From Lautropia sp. SCN 70-15 (GTDB lineage: Bacteria > Pseudomonadota > Gammaproteobacteria > Burkholderiales > Burkholderiaceae_E), in contig MEEC01000043.1 of assembly GCA_001724315.1 (NCBI GenBank), positions 1 to 19,112 on the forward strand: DNA of 19,112 nt, in the 5' to 3' direction. This document shows positions 12,742-19,112 of this stretch, in pieces. Positions within the stretch are counted from its first letter, which is position 1, and each line of letters begins with the position of its first letter. A program made the translations under genes and the position numbers. The notes under the pieces were generated by a model. That model was not told the origin of the DNA. It did not search any database and worked only from the letters and a program-made list of their open reading frames with translations.

Positions 12742-14487
12742 ATGAGTACCGTCACCCCACCCGCCTCGGCCGCGGGCCGGCCGGCTTCGCTCGGCGAACG
12801 GCTGCGCCACATGGATCGCTCCTACTGGGTCTGGATCCTGGCCATCGTCGTGCTGCTCGTGCTGGTCGTGAACCCGCTGGTTCGCCTGCTGCTGGTCAGC
12901 TTCCAGGACAGCGAAGGCGCGTTCACGCTGGCCAACTACGCGGCGGCCTACGGCCGCTCGCGCCACATCGACGCGCTGCTGAACTCGCTGGTCCTCGGCG
13001 TGTCGGCCGCCAGCCTGTGCCTGGTCTTCGGCGTTCCGATGGCCTGGGCGCTGTCGCGCACCGACATGCCCTTCAAGGGGCTGATCTGGATCTCGATCCT
13101 GGGCACCTTCATCATCCCGCCCTACCTGGGCGCGGTGGGCTGGATCCTGCTGGCCGGGCCCAACGCCGGCTGGCTGAACCGGGCCTTCGTCGCGCTGACC
13201 GGAGCGGATTCCGGGCCGTTCAACATCTACAGCATGACCGGCCTCGTGCTGGTGATCGCCTGCTACAGCTTCCCCTACGTGTTCGTGTTCACCAAGTCCG
13301 CGCTCGACCTGGTGTCCTCGGAGATGGAAGACGCGGCCAACATCCTGGGGGCGGGCAACCTGCGCACCACGCTGTCGATCACGCTGCCGCTTGCGCTGCC
13401 GGCGATCATCGGCGCCTTCATCCTGGTCTTCCTCGAGGCGATCGCGCTGTTCGGCTCGCCCGCCCTGCTGGCGCTGCCCGGCCGCTTCCACGTGGTGACG
13501 ACCCAGCTCTGGCAGTTCTTCGAGTTCCCGCCCAGGGTGGGCGTGGCCGCCGCCTACGCGATGCCGCTGCTGGGCATCACGGTGCTGCTCTTCTGGCTGC
13601 AGCGCCGGATCATCAGCCGCAAGGGCTACGTGTCGCTGACCGGCAAGGGCGGCGAGCGCCGGCCGGTGGCGCTGGGCGCCTGGCGCTGGCCGATGCTCGC
13701 CTTCTGCCTGGCGGTCTGCACGCTGTCCTTCTTCATGCCGATGGTGGTGATCGTGCAGGCCGCAACCGCCAAGGCCTGGGGGCGCGGGTTCTCGCTCGAC
13801 AACTTCACGCTCGACAACCTGTACTTCACGATGTTCGAGAACAACCTGACCCGCGACGCGACGCTCAACACGTTCACGTACGCGGGCGGCGCCTCGATCA
13901 TCGCGATCGTGCTGTCGCTGTGCATCGCCTACGCGGTCAACCGCAACCTGGTCGGCAGGCGCCTCGGCAACACGCTGTCCTTCCTCACGATGGCGCCCTT
14001 CGTGATCCCCGGCATCGTGCTGGCGATCGGCTTCTACGCGGCCTACGCGAACCCGCCGTTCATGCTGTACGGCACCGCCTGGATCCTCATCCTGGCCTTC
14101 GCCACCCGCTTCCTGCCGATCGCCTACACGAACAGCAGCGCGGCGATACGCAGCATCAACCCGGAGCTGGAGGACGCGGTGCGCATCCTGGGTGGCAGCC
14201 GCTTCACCGCGATCTGGCGCGTCGTCATGCCGCTGCTCAAGCGCAGCCTGGCCGGCGCCTTCATCCTGGTGTTCATCCCGGCCACCCGCGAGCTGAGCGC
14301 CGCGATCTTCCTCTACTCCATCGACACGCAGGTGCTGTCGGTCCTGCTGTTCGACAAGAGCGACGAAGGCAACTTCGAGATGCTCGCGTCGATCGGCCTG
14401 ATCCTCGTCGTCATCACCGTCGCGCTGATCCTGATCGGCTTCCGCCTGATGGGCCGCGACTTCATGCTCAGGAGAACCTCCGCATGA
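12742..14487 (+). CDS. ABC importer inner-membrane permease with two fused transmembrane domains
   Basis: The 581-residue protein has two homologous permease halves in one chain, as in FbpB/AfuB-type importers. A long hydrophobic segment lies at about 31-55. Each half has a cytoplasmic EAA-type loop that docks the ATPase: 'EMEDAANILGAGNLRTTLSI' at 194-213 and 'ELEDAVRILGGSRFTAIWRV' at 475-494. The linker near 290-315 ('RRIISRKGYVSLTGKGGERR') is cytoplasmic and positively charged. About twelve membrane helices are expected. The ATG at 12742 is chosen because the family begins shortly before the first helix. The frame extends upstream, but through the stem-loop. A weak GGA lies 9-11 bases upstream. 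The stop overlaps the ATPase start as ATGA, indicating translational coupling. Confidence 0.93.
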   Translation: MSTVTPPASAAGRPASLGERLRHMDRSYWVWILAIVVLLVLVVNPLVRLLLVSFQDSEGAFTLANYAAAYGRSRHIDALLNSLVLGVSAASLCLVFGVPMAWALSRTDMPFKGLIWISILGTFIIPPYLGAVGWILLAGPNAGWLNRAFVALTGADSGPFNIYSMTGLVLVIACYSFPYVFVFTKSALDLVSSEMEDAANILGAGNLRTTLSITLPLALPAIIGAFILVFLEAIALFGSPALLALPGRFHVVTTQLWQFFEFPPRVGVAAAYAMPLLGITVLLFWLQRRIISRKGYVSLTGKGGERRPVALGAWRWPMLAFCLAVCTLSFFMPMVVIVQAATAKAWGRGFSLDNFTLDNLYFTMFENNLTRDATLNTFTYAGGASIIAIVLSLCIAYAVNRNLVGRRLGNTLSFLTMAPFVIPGIVLAIGFYAAYANPPFMLYGTAWILILAFATRFLPIAYTNSSAAIRSINPELEDAVRILGGSRFTAIWRVVMPLLKRSLAGAFILVFIPATRELSAAIFLYSIDTQVLSVLLFDKSDEGNFEMLASIGLILVVITVALILIGFRLMGRDFMLRRTSA

Positions 14488-15548
14488 GCAAGCTCGTGCT
14501 TCGCAACGTTTCCCGCGCCTTCGGCGACTACGTGGCCGTCGACAACCTGAACCTGACGATCGAGGAAGGCGAGCTGGTCTCGCTGCTCGGCCCCTCGGGC
14601 TGCGGCAAGACCACCACGCTGCGGATGATGGCCGGCTTCCTCTCGCCCACCGGCGGCACGATCTCGGTCGGCGACAAGGTCGTCTCCTCGCCCGAGTCCA
14701 GCCTGCCGCCCGAGCGGCGCAACATGTCTATGATCTTCCAGAGCTACGCGATCTGGCCGAACATGACGGTGGCCGAGAACGTGGGCTTCGGCCTGAAGAT
14801 CAGGAAGATCGAATCCTCCGAGATCGCCCGCCGCGTCGACCAGATCCTCGACGTCGTCAAGCTGCGCCACCTGCGCGACCGCTACCCGGCCGAGCTGAGC
14901 GGCGGCCAGCAGCAGCGCGTGTCGCTGGCGCGGTCCATCGTCGTGCAACCCTCTGTGCTGCTGCTCGACGAGCCGCTGTCGAACCTCGACGCGAACCTGC
15001 GCGAGGAGATGCGCTTCGAGATCCGCCGGCTGCACGACGAGTTCAACATCACGATGGTCTACGTCACGCACGACCAGGCCGAGGCGATGGTCACCTCCGA
15101 CCGGATCGCGGTGATGAACAAGGGCAGGATCGAGCAGATCGACAAGCCCTTCGAGCTCTACTGCAGGCCCAAGACCGCCTTCGTGGCGGGTTTCATCGGC
15201 CGAACGAACTTCCTCGAAGGCGCGCTGCGCGGCGGCGAGGTCGACTTCGGCGGCTTCGCACTGCCGGCCAGGGCGCTCGGCGGCAGCCTGCCGGAGCAGG
15301 TCAAGGTCTCGGTCCGGCCGCAGTGCATCCACCTGCATCGCAGCGCCCCCGCGGCCGGGGACGATCGCTTCTGCGTGGCGGCAAAGATCGACCAGCGCGC
15401 CTACCTGGGCGAATCCTGGGACTACCAGATCCGCATTCCCGGACTGGCCGATCCGCTTCGCGTGACCGCGCGGCCCCAGGAGGTGTTCGAGATGAACGAG
15501 GACGTGGTCGCCGAGATCGACGCGACGCAGGTCACGGTCATCGAGTGA
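14484..15548 (+). CDS. ABC importer ATP-binding protein
   Basis: The 354-residue cytoplasmic ATPase powers the importer of the two preceding genes. Walker A 'GPSGCGKTT' lies at 36-44, the Q-loop Gln86 in 'MIFQSYAIWPNMTVAENV', the ABC signature 'LSGGQQQR' at 138-145, Walker B 'VLLLDEP' at 158-164, the D-loop 'SNLDA' at 166-170 and the switch His196 in 'YVTHDQAEAM'. All catalytic residues are present. A C-terminal TOBE-like regulatory domain (about 240-354) includes 'KVSVRPQCIHLH' and 'YLGESWDYQIRI' and is typical of the CUT1/FbpC-like group. The start codon overlaps the permease stop by four bases (14484-14487), and AGGAGA lies about 8 bases upstream. FbpC-like annotations of iron transport should not be taken as proof of substrate. 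Confidence 0.94.
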   Translation: MSKLVLRNVSRAFGDYVAVDNLNLTIEEGELVSLLGPSGCGKTTTLRMMAGFLSPTGGTISVGDKVVSSPESSLPPERRNMSMIFQSYAIWPNMTVAENVGFGLKIRKIESSEIARRVDQILDVVKLRHLRDRYPAELSGGQQQRVSLARSIVVQPSVLLLDEPLSNLDANLREEMRFEIRRLHDEFNITMVYVTHDQAEAMVTSDRIAVMNKGRIEQIDKPFELYCRPKTAFVAGFIGRTNFLEGALRGGEVDFGGFALPARALGGSLPEQVKVSVRPQCIHLHRSAPAAGDDRFCVAAKIDQRAYLGESWDYQIRIPGLADPLRVTARPQEVFEMNEDVVAEIDATQVTVIE

Positions 15549-15618
15549 TGCAATCGAGTCATTGGCCAGGCCGGGGCCGCCGCGGCGCGTGCCCCGGGGC
15601 AACAGGAGAGAAGAGAAA

Positions 15619-16833
15619 ATGTCATTGCCGCTCGAAGGCGTGAAGGTGATCGACCTCACCAGCGTGATGGCCGGCCCCTACTGCGCGATGGTGCTCGGGG
15701 ATCTGGGCGCCGACGTGATCAAGATCGAGAGCTTCCCCGACGGCGACGCCTCGCGCCGCTTCGACCCGAAGGTCAACGACGAGTCCTACTGCTTCGCGGT
15801 GCTCAACCGCAACAAGCGCAGCGTGGCGCTCGACCTGAAGGACCCGCGCGGCAAGGAGGCGTTCCTGAAGCTGGCCGCCGGCGCCGACATCGTGATGGAG
15901 AACTTCCGGCCCGGCGTGGTCAAGCGCCTGGGCATCGACTACGACAGCCTCGCGAAGACCAACCCCGGCCTGGTCTACGCGTCGATGTCGGGCTTCGGCC
16001 AGACCGGCCCCTACGGCAAGCGCGGCGGCTACGACATCATCGCGCAAGGCATGTCCGGCATCATGATGATGACCGGCTACCCGGGCGGGCGGCCAGCCAA
16101 GGTCGGCATCGCGATGAACGACATCGCCAGCGGCGTCACCGCGCTGTACGGCATCCTCGGCGCCTACATCGGCAGGCTGCGCAGCGGCAAGGGCCAGTAC
16201 CTGGAGACCTCGCTGCTCGAGGCGGGGCTCGCCTGGAGCATCTGGGAATTCGGCGCCTGGGCCGGCGCCGGCGAGATCCCCACGCCCACCGGCACGCGCC
16301 ACCGCCGCTCCGCCCCCTACCAGGCCTATCGCACGCAGGACGGCTACGCCACGGTGGGCGCCGGCAACGAGAAGCTGTGGCAGGCCTTCTGCAACCAGGT
16401 CTGCGACAAGCCCGAGTGGCTGGCCGACCCGCGCTACGCGAAGCCGGGCGACCGGCTGAAGAACGCCGACGACCTCGAGCGCGACATCGAGGCGGTGTTC
16501 GCCACCGCGCCCACCGCGCACTGGGTCCAGAAGATGGACGCGGCCGGCGTGCCCGGAGGCCCGGTCTACAGCTTCGAGCAGACCCTGGCCGACCCGCAGG
16601 TGGCAGCCCGCAAGATGGTCGTGGAGATGGACCACCCGAAGATCGGCCGGATGAAGACCCTTGGCCTGCCGATCAAGTCGACCGGCGAGCTGACCGAGAT
16701 CCGCAAGCCTGCGCCGTTGCTGGGCCAGCACACGGCCGAGGTGCTCGGCGAGCTCGGCTATGGCGAGGCCGACGTCGCGGCGATGCTTGCCGGGGGCGCC
16801 GCCTACGACGACGCGCGCGGCGGGGCTGCCTGA
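15619..16833 (+). CDS. Class III (CaiB/BaiF) CoA-transferase, right arm
   Basis: The 404-residue protein has 'LEGVKVIDLTSVMAGPYCAM' at 5-24, 'LGDLGADVIKIE' at 26-37, 'LNRNKRSVALDLKDPRGK' at 62-79, 'VMENFRPGVVKRLG' at 92-105, and 'SGFGQTGPYGKRGGYDIIAQ' at 124-143. The predicted catalytic Asp168 is in 'GIAMNDIASGV', matching the nucleophile of formyl-CoA transferase. A C-terminal 'PAPLLGQHTAEVLGELGY' completes the family pattern. It is diverged from the left-arm transferase (8680-9876), for example in the glycine-rich part before Asp168. The two probably serve different acids or donors. AGGAG (15604-15608) supports the start at 15619, although the frame is open upstream. It follows the ATPase by 70 bases and ends the right arm. 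Its TGA abuts the convergent 5'-nucleotidase stop with no spacer. Confidence 0.93.
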   Translation: MSLPLEGVKVIDLTSVMAGPYCAMVLGDLGADVIKIESFPDGDASRRFDPKVNDESYCFAVLNRNKRSVALDLKDPRGKEAFLKLAAGADIVMENFRPGVVKRLGIDYDSLAKTNPGLVYASMSGFGQTGPYGKRGGYDIIAQGMSGIMMMTGYPGGRPAKVGIAMNDIASGVTALYGILGAYIGRLRSGKGQYLETSLLEAGLAWSIWEFGAWAGAGEIPTPTGTRHRRSAPYQAYRTQDGYATVGAGNEKLWQAFCNQVCDKPEWLADPRYAKPGDRLKNADDLERDIEAVFATAPTAHWVQKMDAAGVPGGPVYSFEQTLADPQVAARKMVVEMDHPKIGRMKTLGLPIKSTGELTEIRKPAPLLGQHTAEVLGELGYGEADVAAMLAGGAAYDDARGGAA

Positions 16834-17784
16834 TCAGCCCTCGTTCGCCACGCCCGACACCACGTGCCCGGCCGGCGCCACCCGCGCCGCCGACTCGCAG
16901 TGACCGGTCTGGTCGTCGAAGAAGAAGTCGGGCTCGAACTCCTTCAGGAAGGGGCCCTTCTCGAGCCCGCCCAGGAACAGCGCCTCGTCGACCTCGATGC
17001 CCCAGTGCATCAGCGTGCGGATCGCGCGCTCGTGCGCCGGCGCGCTGCGCGCGGTGACCAGCGCGGTGCGGATCCGCATCGGCGCCACGACCGCCATCTC
17101 CGCGCCGACGCCCGGGTCCGACACCTCGCTCTCGCGCTGCAGCCGGTGCAGGGCCTGCAGCAGCGGCATGAAGGGGCCGGGCGGCAGCGGCAGCGCGGCG
17201 CGGTCCGCCTCGTGCTGCTGGAAGGCGTCGAGTCCGCCCGCCTGGAACACCCGCTCCGACTCGTCGGAGAAGAGCACCGCGTCGCCGTCGAAGGCGATCC
17301 GGATCTCGTCGGGGTGCGACTCCGAGGCCTTGACCGACTCGGGGAACACGCGCGCGGCCGGAATGCCCGCGGCCAGCGCCGCGCGCACGTCGTCGGCATT
17401 GGCCGACAGGAAGAGGTTGGCCTTGAGCGGCGCCAGGTAGCGCCAGGGCGCGCGGCCCCGGGTGAACACGCCGCGCTCGAGCCGCAGGCCGGCGCTGGCG
17501 GCCGAGCGGAAGACGCGCAGCCCGCTCACCGGATCGTTGCGCGACACGACCACGACCTCGACCCGGCGGTCGCGCTCGCCGCGGCCCGGAGGGTCGAACT
17601 GCAGCAGCTTGCGCACCAGCGCCCAGGCCACGCCGGGCTGGGCGGGGCTGTCCAGGCGCTCGCGCTGCAGCGCCATGTAGGCGGCGTCGTCGTCCTGCTC
17701 GAACACGCGGTTCTCTTCTTCGAAGTCGAAGACCGCGCGTGAGGAGATCGCCACCACCAGTTTTCCGTCGAGACTTGCGGGCAT
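16834..17784 (-). CDS. Cytosolic 5'-nucleotidase (cN-I-like family)
   Basis: The 316-residue protein matches the bacterial 5'-nucleotidase family related to eukaryotic cN-I, which removes phosphate from nucleoside monophosphates in the cytosol. Characteristic stretches are 'LVVAISSRAVFDFEEENRVF' at 9-28, 'VEVVVVSRNDPVSGLRVFRS' at 75-94, 'RGVFTRGRAPWRYLAPLKAN' at 104-123, 'FLSANADDVRAAL', the acidic 'IAFDGDAVLFSDESE' at 163-177 and 'FFFDDQTGHCE' near the end. The Asp-rich motifs probably bind the catalytic Mg2+. No signal peptide is seen. The gene is convergent with the CoA-transferase, and both stop codons are made by one TGATCA. It is divergent from the MaoC-Pta gene with only 23 bases between start codons. 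It shows no functional tie to the island, so it probably marks the right border. Confidence 0.9.
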   Translation of the reverse strand: MPASLDGKLVVAISSRAVFDFEEENRVFEQDDDAAYMALQRERLDSPAQPGVAWALVRKLLQFDPPGRGERDRRVEVVVVSRNDPVSGLRVFRSAASAGLRLERGVFTRGRAPWRYLAPLKANLFLSANADDVRAALAAGIPAARVFPESVKASESHPDEIRIAFDGDAVLFSDESERVFQAGGLDAFQQHEADRAALPLPPGPFMPLLQALHRLQRESEVSDPGVGAEMAVVAPMRIRTALVTARSAPAHERAIRTLMHWGIEVDEALFLGGLEKGPFLKEFEPDFFFDDQTGHCESAARVAPAGHVVSGVANEG

Positions 17785-17807
17785 GACGGCAGGTTAGCAT
17801 TGCGGCC

Positions 17808-19112
17808 ATGAAGCTCACCAACCGCCTGTTCGACGAGATCGCGATCGGCGACAGCGCAAGCATCCGCCGCGTCTGCACTGAGTCCGACCTCTACGTCTTC
17901 GCCAACGTTTCCGGCAACCTGAACCCGGCGAACCTGCCGGATCTGGAAGCCCGGTTCGACACCGACGGCGACCCCGGCACCGGCGCGGTGGCACCGTCGA
18001 TGTGGCTGGCCTCGCTGATCGGCAACGTGATCGGCACCCGCCTGCCCGGCCCCGGCGCGCTCTACCGGGCCCAGACCCTGGTGTTCCGCGACCGCGCACG
18101 GGTCGGCGACGAACTGCAGGTCACGGTCACCGTGGCCGACAAGCGCGAGCCGCGCCTGCTGCTGCTCGACACCCGGATCGAACGACTCGGCGGCACGACC
18201 GGCGGCCAGTCGATCGCCGAAGGCCAGGCCGAGGTCTTCGCGCCGCAGCGCCGGATCGAGATCGCCGACGCGGCGTTGCCGGAAGTGCTGGTGCGTCGGC
18301 ACGAGCAGTTCGACCGGCTGCTGGCGGCCTGCGCGGGCCTGCCGCCGCTGCCCACCGCGGTGGTCTGCCCCGACGATCCCGCCTCGCTGGAGGGCGCGCT
18401 GCAGGCGCGCGACGCCGGCCTGATCGCGCCGGTCCTGGTCGGCGCAGAGGCCGGGATCCGCGAGACCGCGGCCGACCTGGAACGCGATCTGAGCGGCGTG
18501 CCGATCGTCAACGTGACGAGCGACGAGGAAGCGGCCCGCCGCGCGATCGCGCTGGCCCGCGAAGGCCGCGTGCGCGCGGTGATGAAGGGCCACCTGCACA
18601 CCGACACGCTGCTCGCGGCCATCGTGCGCCGCGACGACGGCCTGCGCACCGGACGGCGGATCAGCCACGTCTACGCGATGGACCTGCCCGGCATCGCCGA
18701 CCTGCTGTTCATCTCCGACGCGGCGATCAACATCGCACCGGACCTCCAGGCCAAGGTCGACATCGTGCAGAACGCGATCGACCTGGCGCGCGCCTGCGGC
18801 CTGCCCGAGCCGCGGGTGGGCATCCTTTCCGCGGTCGAGACGGTCACCCCGACGATCCCGTCCACCATCGACGCCGCGGTCCTGTCCAAGATGGCCGAGC
18901 GCGGCCAGATCACCGGCGGCCTGGTCGACGGCCCGCTGGCCATGGACAATGCGGTCGACCTGCAAGCCGCCCGCACCAAGGGCATCGTCTCGCTGGTCGC
19001 CGGCCGCGCGCAGGTGCTGATCGTGCCGAACCTCGAATCCGGAAACATGCTGGCCAAGGAGCTGACCTTTCTGGCCCACGCCGAGGCGGCGGGGCTGGTC
19101 CTCGGGGCGCAG
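17808..19112 (+). CDS. Bifunctional MaoC-like / phosphate acetyl(butyryl)transferase fusion, 3' end cut by the window
   Basis: The frame is open from ATG 17808 to the right edge, giving 435 residues. The family is about 465, so some 30 residues are missing. Residues 1 to about 145 are a MaoC hot-dog domain ('FDEIAIGDSAS', 'GDELQVTVTVADKREPRL'). Residues from about 160 are a phosphotransacetylase domain ('PTAVVCPDDPASLEGAL', 'AVMKGHLHTDTLLAAIV', 'GILSAVETVTPTIPSTIDAA', 'GGLVDGPLAMDNAVD'). The second domain interconverts acyl-CoA and acyl phosphate, often paired with an acetate kinase gene just downstream (not visible here). The usual hydratase motif SGDxNPxHxD reads 'SGNLNPANLPD', so Asn37 and Asn42 replace the catalytic Asp and His. 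No strong ribosome binding site precedes the ATG. The short divergent gap suggests its promoter overlaps the neighbouring gene. Confidence 0.9.
   Translation, partial: MKLTNRLFDEIAIGDSASIRRVCTESDLYVFANVSGNLNPANLPDLEARFDTDGDPGTGAVAPSMWLASLIGNVIGTRLPGPGALYRAQTLVFRDRARVGDELQVTVTVADKREPRLLLLDTRIERLGGTTGGQSIAEGQAEVFAPQRRIEIADAALPEVLVRRHEQFDRLLAACAGLPPLPTAVVCPDDPASLEGALQARDAGLIAPVLVGAEAGIRETAADLERDLSGVPIVNVTSDEEAARRAIALAREGRVRAVMKGHLHTDTLLAAIVRRDDGLRTGRRISHVYAMDLPGIADLLFISDAAINIAPDLQAKVDIVQNAIDLARACGLPEPRVGILSAVETVTPTIPSTIDAAVLSKMAERGQITGGLVDGPLAMDNAVDLQAARTKGIVSLVAGRAQVLIVPNLESGNMLAKELTFLAHAEAAGLVLGAQ

Noticed and set aside
11589..15548. Calling the ABC operon a ferric-iron importer (fbpABC)
   Set aside because: Fold similarity alone does not give the substrate. 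The iron-binding Tyr pair is absent and the neighbours are acyl-CoA enzymes.
1..19112. CRISPR arrays, insertion sequences, phage or toxin-antitoxin genes
   Set aside because: None was seen. The only direct tandem repeat is the 19-bp pair near 8641, which has no spacers or cas genes.

Overview
This high-GC window looks like chromosomal DNA of a betaproteobacterium, most likely of the order Burkholderiales. The main reason is the left-hand gene order: TPR protein, lolB, ispE, tRNA-Gln, prs, rplY and then pth. This is the standard betaproteobacterial housekeeping neighbourhood. A Bug-family (tripartite tricarboxylate) binding protein and several class III CoA-transferases also fit that group. 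No transposase, integrase, phage gene or CRISPR array is visible.

Layout. Positions 1-4768 hold the housekeeping block, all on the + strand: a 5'-truncated TPR gene, lolB, ispE, tRNA-Gln(TTG), prs and rplY. Positions 4769-4934 hold a dense set of inverted repeats, including a perfect 18-bp palindrome and a rho-independent terminator. Positions 4935-6165 hold a Bcr/CflA-type MFS transporter gene broken by a one-base frameshift. It is wedged between rplY and pth, which are normally neighbours. pth (6167-6754) closes the block.

Positions 6773-16833 form a catabolic island of two divergent arms around a GntR/FCD regulator. The left arm (- strand) is CoA-transferase, Bug-type binding protein, crotonase-fold protein. 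The right arm (+ strand) is gntR, crotonase-fold protein, ABC importer (binding protein, double permease, ATPase), CoA-transferase. Each arm therefore has its own solute-capture protein, acyl-CoA activating enzyme and crotonase-family enzyme. The inferred role is uptake of one or two organic acids, activation by CoA transfer, and further processing by crotonase-fold enzymes. Both crotonases lack the two classical catalytic glutamates, so plain enoyl-CoA hydration is doubtful. The divergent promoters share an overlapping -35 region with a dyad that could be the GntR operator. The regulator itself may be translated from a leaderless message.

Positions 16834-19112 return to general metabolism: a cytosolic 5'-nucleotidase (- strand), and a divergent MaoC-phosphotransacetylase fusion (+ strand) that runs off the right edge. 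The MaoC domain has Asn at both positions where the catalytic Asp and His are expected.

The most promising candidate for an undescribed system is the mirrored two-arm island with its non-canonical crotonases. Substrates cannot be named from the sequence alone.
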